From positions 531,061,008-531,125,007 of the forward strand of contig NC_134353.1 in the NCBI RefSeq assembly GCF_048569485.1: 64,000 nt of DNA, written 5' to 3'. The stretch is from Anomaloglossus baeobatrachus. Taxonomy: Eukaryota > Chordata > Amphibia > Anura > Aromobatidae. Shown here piece by piece: positions 11,964 to 23,026 of this stretch. The translations under genes and the position numbers were made by a program. The number at the start of each line of letters is the position of its first letter. The stretch's first letter is position 1. Under the pieces are notes generated by a model that had not been told where the DNA came from, ran no database searches, and was given only the letters and a program-made list of their open reading frames with translations.

Positions 11964-14195
11964 TAATTGTAATTGTTTTTCATTATCTTTTTTAATAATT
12001 TTATGTCAAGAAAAACAAAATTTGACTTTTATTGTACTCTTAGAATACAAGTTGTCAGAGAAATTGTAAAATTCATGACATCTTTCTGATCTCTAGAGAG
12101 GACATATCCATCCGAACACTGAACATAAGTATAGCTGGGAAGAAAGAAACTAATTAAAAGGAAGAAAGCAAGCTTGCAATCTAACATCCCGCCTCTGTTC
12201 AGCTAGAGCCCCTTGGTGTGGACAGGTAATTATCGCATAGAAATGTGCTAAGAAAGAGGCCACTAGTCTGAGATACAGAGATGATGTGTTCACACTTACA
12301 GAGTATGTTTTAATGAATCTTAAATAAAGAATATTGGATCTTCTAAGTGCATTTGCCCAATGTTCATTTTTTTCTATGTTATTCAGATTAGTTTACACAG
12401 AGGAGGAGAACTGCCTTCCCAATGGCGTATGCTTTCGCTGATCCTGCTAGAGACTTGGGAATTGGTAGTCAGTGATGAATATTGGGGTTTGTATAAAAAA
12501 ATTATGGGAGGTACATTTTCAAAATTGTTATCACGAGAGGAAGAACATGCATATTTTTTCATATTTGTGAGGCCCTGCCTGTGACTTTCAAATGAATATT
12601 GGGCACATAAGTGACAATACATATATCATTTTTTCTATTGTGACAAGGTGACTGGCCTGAATATGATTGGTCAGTATGTACCACGGAAGTGGTGTTATTC
12701 TGGAACTCCATGCTGGTACCTGTAGTGCCACAGGTTCTTAGTATGATGTTCATACAGCCCAGTATCATGGATGGCTGGAGAGATGGGTGGGTCTGGCCAT
12801 CCACATACCCCGCCCATGGGTGTGTTGGAGGTGTCACTGCTGACTTCTAAAATGGAGCCTAATATTTGGCACATGGCAGAGAGAGTGTCTGAGCAGCAGC
12901 CAGTGTGGAGAAGCTGCTCATCTGCCAACAGAGGTATTGAAGCCTCTCTGAAGGAAACGCCCCGAGAGAGAGAGGGGGGGGGGGTTCACTACAGCTGACT
13001 GGGGGTCAGTGGGAACCTCTTGTGAGAAGCCTTGATACTGGTCTTGTCATGATTCGCCTCCCTATCTACATGGCTAGGGGGCAGAGCCTTCTCTCGGGCC
13101 TCCCTTCCGGCCCCTGGATGCCTTAAAAGCTGACACTTCCAGTGAACCAGCGCCGGCTATAAGCTTAGCTCTGCTTTGCCTGTGATTGCTGGTCCTGTGA
13201 GTGATATCCTGATCTGTCTGTTCCTGTGCCCCCGTGCCCTTGTCTGTGTTCTGTCCCCTGGTCGTCCCTCCTGTCCTGTGTCCCCCCTCCTATTCCCCAC
13301 TCGGTTGCTTCCTCCGGTACTGACCTTAGCCTGACTTTGACTTCGCTTCTGCTTGCTCCTCTGGTCCTGCTTCTGCCCGTACGGTGTTTGACCCAGCCTG
13401 TCTGACTATTCCTCACAAACCCTGCAGTTCTGCCTCTCAGCTGTGCTGATTAGGTAGTGCATGAGAATGCTGTGCATTTCCTTCCTGGTTCTCATTGCTC
13501 TGTGTAGTGTCGTCTGCTGCAGAGCTCTGGCTCCCCCTGGTGGCAGCATTACAGGTCTGACCCAGAAGTGCCATATTGGGAAATATGAATGTTGCTTTCC
13601 TGCACTGAACTGCTTTTTGTTTCCTGTACCTGTGGAATGCTTTTTGATGTGTGAATAAAGCAACCTGGATGTTTTGTTTTTTTTTTAAATACAACCGTGC
13701 TCCTGTGTGCTATTTTGGAGACCAGCAAAGCGAGTGAGTAACCCCTTGATGATGCCGTGTGTGAACTGTGTGCAACGTCACACTATCTATAGAATGGTAA
13801 AATGGTGGTGGGAAACATGACCACAATATATTCTGCCTGGGATCTCCAGGGGCAAAGATATTTTGAAAGTTAGGGGTCTCGTAAAATTCTGAAGGGCTGT
13901 GTAATGCCAGAGGATATAGATGCTCATTGTGCTGCAAAATACAGCGGTAAAAATGGGTGTGGTATAGAAGGAAGGCCCTGGCGATAAGAGATTGGGGATA
14001 CCTCCTGCCACTCACCTATGTTGATACACTACACTTTCTAATGCCCTATACAGGTTTCTTCCTCCCCCTGTTGCTGTCATGTGCCTGAGCACTCACTTGC
14101 CCTAAACTCACCCTGGCTAGTGAGAAGGCTGGCAACAGCATTAGTCTCACCTCTGCAATAATACAAGGAAAGGGAGACCGAGAGGAAAAATAGAC
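11964..14195. other. No gene recognised; possible LTR-like piece inside
   Basis: 11964-13040 shows nothing I can assign, apart from a GA/G run at about 12963-12985. From about 13044 (TGTCATGATTCGCC) to about 13420 the sequence is CT-rich with a TTAAAAGC box, similar in texture to LTRs of frog gypsy-like elements. However, I cannot find a matching CA end or a target duplication. GTGAATAAAGCAACC at about 13650 could be a poly(A) signal. Short frames here do not resemble known proteins. Confidence 0.35.
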
Positions 14196-14198
14196 TTA

Positions 14199-14564
14199 GG
14201 CTCTGTGCCCACGTGTGCGTATTGCATGCAGTTACGCTGCGTATTGCACTGCAGCGTAACTGCATGCGTCCCCAGCACAATCTATGAAGATTGTGCATAA
14301 TCCATGCGCACGTTGCGTTTTAGAACACAGCGATTTGCATGCTACCAAATTGCTGCATTCTAAAAAGCAACATGTCACTAATTCCATGCGCTTTGGATGC
14401 AGGTCCCGCTCTGTCTATGGTGGGGGCTGCATCCAGAGCGCATGAAATCAGCTTTTCACTGCATTCATTACGCAGTGTTTCTGCCGCGATTTGAAGCGCA
14501 CATGTGCTGTTTCAATCGCTGCAGACATTTCTGCAGGGACACAACGAAACGTGAACACATAGCC
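14199..14564. mobile_element. Harbinger-type MITE (GGCTCTGTGCCCACG ends)
   Basis: The left end GGCTCTGTGCCCACGTG and right end (read inward GGCTATGTGTTCACG) are inverted relatives, flanked by TTA (14196-14198 and 14565-14567). The interior has GCAGTTACGCTGCGTATTGC, CAGCGTAACTGCATGC and TTTTAGAACACAGCGATTTG, which also occur in the copy at 57717-58045 in opposite orientation. Non-coding. Confidence 0.85.
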
Positions 14565-14903
14565 TTAAAAAGGAAAACACTCCAAGCTCCTCCAATGCAG
14601 CTAAACACCACAGCTGTAATTGTCACGACTCCTCCGCTTCTTCCAAAGTGGACTGTATAAGAATGCTATTCTATAAGTGGTGTCAGGTGGTAGGACACGT
14701 GACTTTTTAGGGAGTGGTCACAAAGCTGCACCTGAGATTAAGGATACAAAAGATAGCTAGAAAGGAAATAGTCCTTAAGCTCTACAGCACCATAAGAAAA
14801 TATTATCAAACATACTCCTGTGGAATGGTGGAAGGCGAATCCCCATTCCAAAGGGTCAATGGTGGCTCGAAGAAAACAATGATACTGTATAAAAATATAT
14901 ATA

Positions 14904-15458
14904 GAGTGGAACCTTGGATCAAGAGTAACTTGGTGAGAGCGTTTTGCAAGACAAGCAAAGCTTTTTAAGAATTTGTAACTTGGTTTAAGAGCAATGCTTT
15001 GCAAGAAGAGCAAATACTCACCATGCACACTTCCGGTTCCGACCTTTGTACTGTATTCTGTATACAGTACAGTATATACTATATAGTGTGCCTTATCAAT
15101 TTGCATTTGTGGATACAGTATTGTACTTTCTTTCTGATAACCAGTACAGCACATTGCTTGTTTTGTACCTCCTGCACTCCAACACTTCTATTGTAAGCTG
15201 ATGTGCAGTTTTATATGTTTTCTACTGCATTTTACAGTATTTTGTATTAATGTACTGTAATAATTTTATATGAATACATTACATTATGTTGTATTCCTGT
15301 AATAAGTTTGTATAAATACACTAAATATGTTTGGGTTGTGGAACGAATTGTCTGCGTTTCAATTATTTCCTATGGGAAAATTTGCTTTGCTATAAGAGTA
15401 ACTTGGTTTAAGAGCACACTCCCGGAACCAATTATGCTCATAATCCAAGGTTCCACTG
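14904..15458. mobile_element. Mariner/Tc1-type MITE
   Basis: The left end GAGTGGAACCTTGGATCAAG and right end (read inward CAGTGGAACCTTGGATTATG) form inverted repeats and sit between TA dinucleotides (14902-14903 and 15459-15460). AACTTGGTTTAAGAGCA occurs near both ends in opposite halves. Non-coding, about 555 bp. Confidence 0.75.
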
Positions 15459-15460
15459 TA

Positions 15461-16020
15461 TTTCATTTAAAAAGATTTAAAACCAATTTTAAATAACCAG
15501 GGTATATGTGCAAATATTTAAACAGAGTTAATCCCCACAGAGGCTATACAAAAAAATGATCAAAAATATGGGGCCAAGCAGGATATTCAGTAAAAATAAT
15601 TAAACAATTAGAAAAATATGAATTAAAGTGCAGATTTTGAATTATGACATTATAAATATATAATATATTCATGTTATTCAAAAATACAGTATTACAAACA
15701 ATACACCGGATATTGAATATTCAGAAAAATGCAATGTAATAAATAGTATATCAGATATTAAATATAATAAATTTGCAAAAATCCAATACTGTATGAAATT
15801 AAAGTGCCCAGTACTATGTGCCTGATGTTTTACGATTTACACATTATATAAACAATGAACTAGTGAATACTGCTTTAAAGTACCTAGTGCCATATCTTTC
15901 AGAAATAGTAAGAAACAATATAGTTTGCCTGTATATGAATAACTATGATACTGAATATAAAACGTAAGATTTCAAATGGCTGCACAATTACCTACTATGA
16001 AGGCTATTAAATTTGTAGGC
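15461..16020. other. AT-rich stretch, nothing recognised
   Basis: AT-rich DNA with many ATATT and TAAATAT words and no coding-like frame, clear repeat ends or RNA gene. Confidence 0.5.
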
Positions 16021-16597
16021 CTCCGTTCCCGACACGTGTTTTCGTCGTTTGTGGACTTCTTCGGGGGGGGTTTGGTGTGAGCACCATAAGAAAGTAGATT
16101 CACTCAAACACAAGCTACAGTCCTGCGGATAATAATGCGTTGGGACCTTCTAGTCCCAGACTCAACAGAGGTCTCGACATAATGGGACACACCCATGACA
16201 GTGCCCCCCACTTCTACGAGGGGCCTCTGGACTTTCAGGATTGATCTTGTTCAGATCAGATGCATAGAATGAATGCACCAATCTACTTGCGTTCACTTCT
16301 TATTCCGGTACTTACAGTGCCTTGCCTCCATTCCCGACACGTGTTTCGTTATTTGTGGACTTCCTCGGGAGAGGAGGTTTGGTGTGAGCTCCATAAGAAA
16401 GTAGATACACTCAAACACAAGCTTCATTCCTGCAGATAATAATGCGTTGGGACCTTCCAGCCCCAGGAACACCCATGACAGTGCCCCCCACTTCTACGAG
16501 GGGCCTCTGGACTTTCAGGATTGGTCTTGTTCAGATCAGATGCATAGTATGATTGCACCAATCTACTTGCGTTCACTTCTTATTCCGGTACTTACAG
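16021..16597 (-). repeat. Direct repeat pair with hammerhead-like motifs (Penelope-like end?)
   Basis: Two direct copies lie at 16021-16317 and 16326-16597. The second lacks about 25 bp that the first has around CTCAACAGAGGTCTCGACAT. Each opens with a minus-strand hammerhead-like fold (about 16027-16068 and 16332-16374) and ends with TTATTCCGGTACTTACAG. The 11-bp Tc1 end CAGTGCCTTGC lies between the copies at 16315-16325, overlapping the end of the first. Tandem terminal repeats carrying such ribozymes are known in Penelope-like elements; the assignment here is inference. Confidence 0.6.
16332..16374 (-). ncRNA. Hammerhead-like motif, second tandem copy (one core deviation)
   Basis: Read on the minus strand: CCGAGGA at the place of the CUGANGA core (U4 is C), a weak stem II starting AGUCCAC, then GAAAC, a CACGUG palindrome giving stem III, the cleavage triplet GUC, and GGGA pairing with UCUC upstream for stem I. 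The copy at about 16027-16068 has the same layout with CCGAAGA. Both share the core deviation, so either the family is decayed or the pairing differs from my reading. Confidence 0.5.
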
Positions 16598-18204
16598 GCC
16601 CCCTTGAATTTTTCAACCTTTTCCCACATTTCATGGTTCAAACATAAAGATAAAAAAAAAAATAATTTTATGGTGAAGAATCAAAAACAAGTGGGACACA
16701 ATTGTGAAGTTGAATGAAATTTATTGCTGATTTTAAACTTTTGTAAAAAATAATAAACTGAAAATTGGGGTACGCAATATTATTCAGCCCCTTTACTTTC
16801 AGTGCAGCAAACTCACTCCAGAAGTTCATTGAAGATCTCTGAATGATCCAATGTTGTCCTAAATGACTGATGATGATAAATATAATCCACCTGTGTGTAA
16901 TTTAGTCTCCGTATAAATGCACCTGCTCTGTGATAGTCTCAGTGTTTTGTTTAAAGCACAGAAAGCATCATGAAAACCAAGGAACACAACAGGCAGGTCC
17001 GTGATACTGTTGTGGAGAAGTTTAAAGCCAGATTTGGTTACAAAAAGATCTCCACAACTTTAAACATCCCAAGAAGCACTGTGCAAGCGATCATATTGAC
17101 ATGGAAGGAATATCATACCACTGCAAATCTACCAAGACCCGGCCGGCCCTCAAAAATGTCATCTCAAATAAGGAGAAGACTGATCAGAGATGCAGCCAAG
17201 AGACCCATGATCACTCTGGATGAACTGCAGAGATCTACAGCTGAGGTGGGAGAGTCTGTCCATAGGACAACAATCAGTTGTACACTGCACTAATCTGGCC
17301 TTTATGGAAAGAAGAAAGCCATTTCTCAAAGATATCCATAAAAAGTGGCATTTAAAGTTTGCCACAAGACTCCTGAGAGACACACTAAACTTGTGGAAGA
17401 AGGTGCTCTGGTCAGATGAAACCAAAATCGAACTTTTTGGGCACAATGCCAGACGATATGTTTGGCGTAAAAGCAACCCAGCTCATCACCCTGAACACAC
17501 CATCCCCACTGTCAAACATGGGGGTGGCAACATCATGGTGTGGGCCTGCTTTTCTTCAGCAGGGATAGGCAAGATGGTTAAAATTGATGGGAAGATGGAT
17601 GGAGCCAAATACAGGACCATTCTTGAAGAAAACCTGTTTGAGTCTGCAAAAGACCTGAGACTGGGACGGAGATTTGTCTTCCAACAAGACAAGGATCCCA
17701 AATATAAAGCAAAATCTACAATGTAATGGTTCACAAATAAACGTATCCAGGTGTTAGAATAGCCAAGTCAAAGTCCAGACTTGAATCCAGTCGAGAATCT
17801 GTGGAAAGAGCTGAAAACTGCTGTTCACAAACGCTGTCCATCTAACCTCACTCAGCTCGACATATTTGCAAAGGAAGAATTGGCAAGAATTTCAGTCTCT
17901 CGATGTGCAACACTGATAGATAATACCCCAAGTGACTTGCAGCTGTAATTGCAGCAAAAGGTGGCGCTACAAAGTATTAACTTAAAGGGGCCGAATAATA
18001 TTGCACACCCAAATTTTCAGTTTATTATTATTTTTTATAAAAGTTTAAAATAAGCAATAAATTTCGTTCAACTTCACAATTGTGTCCCATTTGTTGTTGA
18101 TTCTTCACCATAAAATTTAATTTTTTTTATCTTTATATTTGAAGCCTGAAATGTGGGAAAAGGTTGAAAAATGAAAGGGGGACAAATACTTTCGCAAGGC
18201 ACTG
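16598..18204 (+). mobile_element. Tc1-like transposon E, broken
   Basis: The right end is CTTTCGCAAGGCACTG at 18189-18204 followed by TA. The left subterminal sequence resumes at 16598 with GCCCCCTTGAATTTTTCAACC, whose inverted match is at about 18160-18182. The outermost left 11 bp (CAGTGCCTTGC) lies detached at 16315-16325, on the far side of a repeat copy, so the left end was rearranged. It encodes a broken transposase on the plus strand. Confidence 0.85.
16970..17947 (+). pseudogene. Tc1-like transposase E (several frameshifts and stops)
   Basis: The N-terminus starts at ATG 16970 (MKTKEHNRQVRDTVVEKFKA) with a helix-turn-helix region (ISTTLNIPRSTVQAI) and the linker LPRPGRPSK. A frameshift near 17275-17300 loses the frame. 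The catalytic part then reads VLWSDETKIELFGHNARRYV, TVKHGGGNIMVWACF and FVFQQDKDPK, with both Asp residues kept. A stop follows AKSTM near 17726, and the [17 protein letters not shown] segment with the catalytic Glu comes after another in-frame stop near 17760. It cannot make a working enzyme. Confidence 0.88.
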
Positions 18205-18205
18205 T

Positions 18206-18560
18206 ATTTCCTTTCCTCTGGGCCGTGACCCATCCAGAGTACCAAATATTGGAGAAAAACTGTAAACCAAATGAGAATCGACGACTCTTGTCACGTAACA
18301 GAAAACAGTGGTAGAAAAAGGGTTTTCATAAGCAGCGCCAAATGATCACTGGTTCAAGTAGTCCGATTAATGAATCTTTAGTTAGCACAGGTCTACGCGT
18401 TTCTGGAGGCTCAGCTCCCTTCCTCAGGACCGTCAGGCATAAGATACTGTAACATCAAATCTATTGCAACAGGAATGGACAACACATATATACATTTGCT
18501 GACGTCAAAGGACCGCCTCTGTTAGAAAAAAACGGACGGGAAAGGGTGCATTGCAGTATA
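18206..18560 (-). mobile_element. Penelope-like element fragment (ribozyme-bearing)
   Basis: This stretch, read on the minus strand, contains a complete 42-nt hammerhead motif (18390-18431). Its flank (CAGCGCCAAATGATC, then GGATTAAT-like words) resembles the flank of the second motif near 31765-31830. That supports two copies of one element family. No reverse transcriptase or GIY-YIG coding sequence is recognisable, so the Penelope-like label rests on the ribozyme and the shared flank. Confidence 0.45.
18390..18431 (-). ncRNA. Hammerhead ribozyme motif, type I minimal
   Basis: Reading the minus strand from 18431: GGUC (stem I), the core CUGAGGA, a stem II region with GGAG pairing CUCC around a loop, then GAAAC, the two bases GC as a minimal stem III loop, GUA as the cleavage triplet, and GACC closing stem I. 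All invariant core positions (CUGANGA, GAAA, UH) are present. Stem II is imperfect next to the core. Short stem III forms of this kind are known from Penelope-like retroelements, where they work best as dimers. Activity is untested. Confidence 0.75.
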
Positions 18561-20037
18561 CTGTGACGCAATACTCTTAACTTCATAATAAATATAAAAA
18601 AACAAATACGAAATCCCTGACATAATTATATCATAAATGGTCATACGTTGAAATTCGTGAAGTAAGAAAAACATAAAACAAAAATACATGTGGTAATGAG
18701 ACTCTGAAAAAACACAATATATATATTTATATCCACAGATAGTGTCAATCTACAACATAACAATGTGAGATGAGCCTAGAACTCACCTAGAGGTGTCAGC
18801 GCTGGAGACGAAATAGGATCAGAAAACAGGAGCATGAAACCACACCGCCAGCAGAGCGTGTAGTGCTTCAAAGAAAAAAGTCACCGTCATTTCCCCAGTA
18901 TCGTTATGATAACAGAGAGAAAATATTCCAAAAAAACTCAAATGACATCCCATCATGAAAGTAAGATAGAATCCACACATCCAGGAGTAGCTCATAACCT
19001 CAAACAGTGTAGGAGTTCATAGAAGTTCAGAAGCGTGGGAAAAAGACAGAACCCGCATGCGCAGGAAGCAAGTGCAGAAACCAGGGGGTGAACAAAGTTC
19101 AATACCGTGGGAAAAAAACACACGGCGCCTGCGCTAACAGAAGGACATAGAGCAAGTGTAACATTGAAACTAAGTGAATAGAGAAAATGGAGGTGGCCTG
19201 AGAGCCGATCAGTGCAAACACTTATATCAGACACACGGAGACATAAAACATTACATGTGTCACCAACATCATGAAGTGAAGCCCTAGGCGAAACGGCCGT
19301 CAGGGTAATCATCCTTCCATCCACTCTCCGTTGGTATTTGGCAGTCTGGTAACAATACCCTCTTTGACTGCATGTGTATCCGATATATTGTTTTCCTCCT
19401 ATTTTTGTGACTGGCATTTTTCCCCTTATTCTTAAACAAGCATTTATATATTTCTTCTAAGACATTAGCAATATACATTGTTGAATTGAATTGAGATTTC
19501 ACTGCCCTCTTGTGTATACCTCCTTTTAAGGCATTCTTATCTTTTCTTATATGGGCAAGTGAATCTATGAATTTCATCTTAATACAAATGCTTTTGTCTG
19601 AAAAAGCCATATTGGCAATTTTCATCTCCTTATCTGCTTGTTGATATATATATTTTCTATGGGAAAGTGCAATCACCATCTATCACTTGAGGTTTACAAC
19701 CACTGTTTAGTCTTTATATTCCCTTCCTTGGAATTGCACAAAAATATTTTCCATTGTGGATGTGCAAAAAACTTTCTCCTAGGGGTTTTTTTCTCTTGCT
19801 TTTAGCATACTATATATATTGAGAAATTACAATTTTTGGTGAATATTTGTGGTTTACTGTGATATACACATATGTGAGTTTATGTGGTTCTTGGAGGGAT
19901 TGTTTTGTGGCATTAATCCCCCCTTTCTCTTATATTCCTATTATAAAATGGTTTTTAAAAAATATTTTCAATAAAATAATTCTGTTTTTAAAATTTTTTT
20001 TTCGCTATATACTCTGGTTTTTTCATTGGTATCTCTC
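18561..20037. other. AT-rich repeat-derived DNA, no gene
   Basis: Minus-strand frames at 18992-19417 and 19284-19679 match no family I know. A possible decayed hammerhead occurs on the plus strand at 19267-19305: stem II GCC/GGC, then GAAAC, GGCC and GUC, but with an altered CUGANGA core (UGAAGUGA). The region may be further debris of the ribozyme-bearing family. 19700-20037 is AT-rich with no clear feature. Confidence 0.4.
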
Positions 20038-20885
20038 ACGCCACAAACAGAGTCTCCTGAGGTATGCAAAAGCACATTTGGACAAGCCAGTTACATTTTG
20101 GAAGAAGGTCCTGTGGACTGATGAAACAAAGATTGAGTTGTTTGGTCATACAAAAAGGCGTTATGCCTGGAGGCAAAAAAACACGTCATTCCAAGAAAAG
20201 CACTTGCTACCCACAGTAAAATTTGGTGGAGGTTCCATCATGCTTTAGGGCTGTATGGCCAATGCTGGCAAAGGATTCAACTCAGTATCAGTAGATTCTT
20301 GACAATAATGTGCAAGAATCAGTGACGAAGTTGAAGTTACGCAGGGGATGGATATTTCAGCAAGACAATGATCCAAAACACCACTCCAAATCTACTCAGG
20401 CATTCATGCAGAGGAACAATTACAATGTTCTGGAATGGCCATCCCAGTCCCCAGACCTGAATATTATTGAACATCTGTGGGATGATTTGAAGCGGGCTGT
20501 CCATGCTCGGCGACCATCAAACTTAACTGAACTGGAATTGTTTTGTAAACAGGCATGGTCAAATATACCTTCCTCCAGGATCCAGGAACTCATTAAAAGC
20601 TACAGGAAGTGACTAGAGGCTGTTATTTTTGCAAAAGGAGGATCTACAAAATATTAATGTCACTTTTATGTTGAGGTGCCCATACTTTTGCACCTGTCAA
20701 ATTTTGTTTAAATGCGGATTGCACATTTTCTGTTAGTACAATAAACCTCGTTTCAATCTAGAAATATTACTGAGTCCATCAGTTATTAGATATATGAAAC
20801 TGAAATAGCTGTTGCAAAAACCCAATTTGTTATAAAGAAAAAAGGTTAACATTAATAGGGGTGCCCAAACCTTTCCATATGACTG
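20038..20885 (+). mobile_element. Tc1-like transposon F, 5'-truncated
   Basis: Only the 3' half remains. It ends in GGTGCCCAAACCTTTCCATATGACTG (split here as GGTGCCCAAACC and TTTCCATATGACTG) at 20885, followed by TA. Coding remnants: GYAKAHLDKPVTFW-like start, VLWTDETKIELFGHTKRRYA (20080-20170), LPTVKFGGGSIML, and after an internal deletion near 20262-20290 the piece FQQDNDPKHHSKSTQAF with SQSPDLNIIEHLWDDLKRA and ending at SYRK. The DNA-binding domain and the left inverted repeat are absent. It is a different family from A to E. Confidence 0.85.
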
Positions 20886-20893
20886 TATCCTAG

Positions 20894-21997
20894 TGTAGCA
20901 CCCCTGAATACATCAGGGTGCTACAGGGAACTGCATCCTTACCCAGGGTGCAGGGCCTACTCCCCCATGGTTCCAGGTACCCAGGAAGCTAGTGTCACTC
21001 CCATCTGCACAACAAAACCCAATCACCTCACATCAGTCACTGCCAGACACACCAGGGGGGTTGGACTAGCTGGAAAATGGGCCAGCCACTTGGGAACTGG
21101 GCAAACTGAAAGGGGAGAGGGAGAAGTGAGCTCCAGAGAGTGAGGAGCTGGGAGAGTTAGCTCCTGGGGAGCTAAGAAAAACTGATTGAGTCGCAAGCAG
21201 TGATCCGGGTCCAGAGGAGTTGGGACCAGTTGCTGGGACGTTGGACAGGGGTGCGACGGACGTAGTCTTGGAGGGACTGTCGGCACTAGAAGAGCCCAAC
21301 AGAACTGACCGGTACCGAGCACGACGGGGTACCGATTCAACGTCCTGACAATTCACCTGAGAGGGAGAGGATCTTCAAGGACTTCCCTAAATGCTCAGAG
21401 ACTGAGGGCAACAACACAACGAAGGAGCAGGGTTTTTCCAAACACAGAAACACACTGAGGTCCCAAGTGCCAGCCCTTAGGAGCACGGCTACACTACACA
21501 TAGTGAGCAGTGCCCCCAACAGCTTTAAGCCACGGGGACCATCAACAGATAACAAATTGTGCACGGAGGCAGGCTCCGAATCACTAAGTGACACTGGTGG
21601 GACCGGGTACTTGGACGGGCTCCCGGCAGCTGTACTCAGAGACTTTGGTTTACCTACAGTGTGTGTGTCTCCTTTCTCCACCTCATCCGACACCACAACT
21701 ACCTGCAGTGAGTACTCTGATCCCTGCCCCCTGTTCTCCCAAATGTACCAACCCCCTGAGCCCGCGGTCTTCCATACCTGTGGAGTGACTGACACCTTGC
21801 TGCTTCACACCATCTGCCCCGGTCCTCCCTCCAGTAGCGGTGGTACTCCCATTACCGCAACCCGCAGGTGGAGTCGCAAACTTTACCCCTGTAAATAACC
21901 CATTTTACGGATCAGAGTGTCCGCCAAGCCTGGTCCGGACCCCTCGAGCCATGACGATCCCGGATCCGAGCAGCCCGATTAACACCGGGGCGGCACA
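20894..21997 (+). mobile_element. Solo LTR with CTAG target duplication
   Basis: Starts TGTAGCACCCCTG and ends GGCGGCACA, flanked by the 4-bp repeat CTAG (20890-20893 and 21998-22001). The first 40 bp are a near palindrome (TGTAGCACCC and GGGTGCTACA). No gag, pol or env homology lies next to it, so it is a lone LTR of about 1.1 kb. The assignment to a gypsy-like LTR element of frogs is from general resemblance. It sits only 8 bp past the end of Tc1 F. Confidence 0.7.
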
Positions 21998-22001
21998 CTA
22001 G

Positions 22002-22621
22002 TATATTGCTCTGAGGAGAAACTTATACCTAAGTCACTTTCCCATTGCAGGATGAAGGGTGCGGGTAGCTGGTCTGAAGGTGAGATTAACAAAGCGTAGG
22101 ACATAGAAAGTGTATGCCGCCTAGGTCCCGATGCCAGACACGTAGATTCAAAAAGGGTCCTATTCGACAAGAACTGCGTCCTAGGGTGGAGAGTGTTTAG
22201 AAAATGTTTCAGCTGGGTGTACTTCCAACTCCCTAGTGGGATTGGATCTGTAGCAGTGTTCAGATCGGCAAATTAAGGCCAGTCCGTGTCTCCATCCCAG
22301 CCAGTCACTCTGTCAAAACCCGCCCTACTCCATGCCCTAAAAACGGGGTCAGTAGAGATCGGGCTAAAACCCGGGTGGCTAATAAATGGAGTAAGGTTAG
22401 AAAGCGGAGGAATCGCCACCCCACACACTAAAGGATCCAGACAAATTTTTAGTGTGTGCCCAATCATAGGATGTGTTTTCAAAGTATTAGCGGTGGCCGA
22501 AGCGGCCCAAGGGAGGGTGCACAAATTTGAAAAACTGTGTTCTATCTGGACCCAGGTCTTTTTGCATTTGTTTCTACAGCAGTCAACAATCCATGACAAG
22601 TCGCATGCAATGTGGTAAAGC
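22002..22621. other. Unassigned, no recognised gene
   Basis: A plus-strand frame at 22286-22618 (110 codons) and an overlapping minus-strand frame are open, but neither has recognisable motifs. It could be unique intergenic DNA or part of a retroelement related to the neighbouring LTR. Confidence 0.35.
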
Positions 22622-23024
22622 TTAAAGAAGTTGTCCAGTTACCAAAACTGATTTTTTTTTCTCTCATAAATCTTGCTAATATGTGCCTCTCCACACATCT
22701 ATTATGTTATTTCAGCAATATTACCTTTTATCGTGCTCTAGCAGCACATCCTCATTTCTGGCTCCAGCTCTGATGGGGTTAATCTCTCTCCTGACTTCCT
22801 GGGTTCAGTTCCTACAACTCCCATAATTCTTAGGACTGTATCTAACACACCCACTCAGCTCTCCACCCAAAGACTCCTCCCTGCCGTCTTCCCTGTGTGG
22901 AAGCACTGAGAGAAATCACAACAGAGACAGCAGAAGCTCCCAGCACAACCAGGGGAAGAAAGCGTCTATCTTCAGCTTGTTCTCATACAGTTTATAGTGT
23001 GTGCGTGCGTGAGTAAATTATGAT
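22622..23024. mobile_element. MITE with TTAAAG ends, copy 1 (truncated)
   Basis: Begins TTAAAGAAGTTGTCCAG and runs collinear with 48222-48711: shared words include TCTAGCAGCACATCCTCATT, GATGGGGTTAAT, CTGACTTCCTGGGTTCAGTT and CACACCCACTCAGC. The right part of the copy is lost where the next MITE begins. Non-coding. Confidence 0.7.
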
Positions 23025-23026
23025 TA

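Noticed and set aside
18992-19679. GIY-YIG endonuclease of a Penelope-like element
   Set aside because: The minus-strand frame has YIGYT by chance, but the expected Arg and Glu context and the reverse transcriptase are missing.
21023-21898. Several frames of 100-150 codons on both strands
   Set aside because: They lie within the solo LTR (20894-21997) and resemble no protein.
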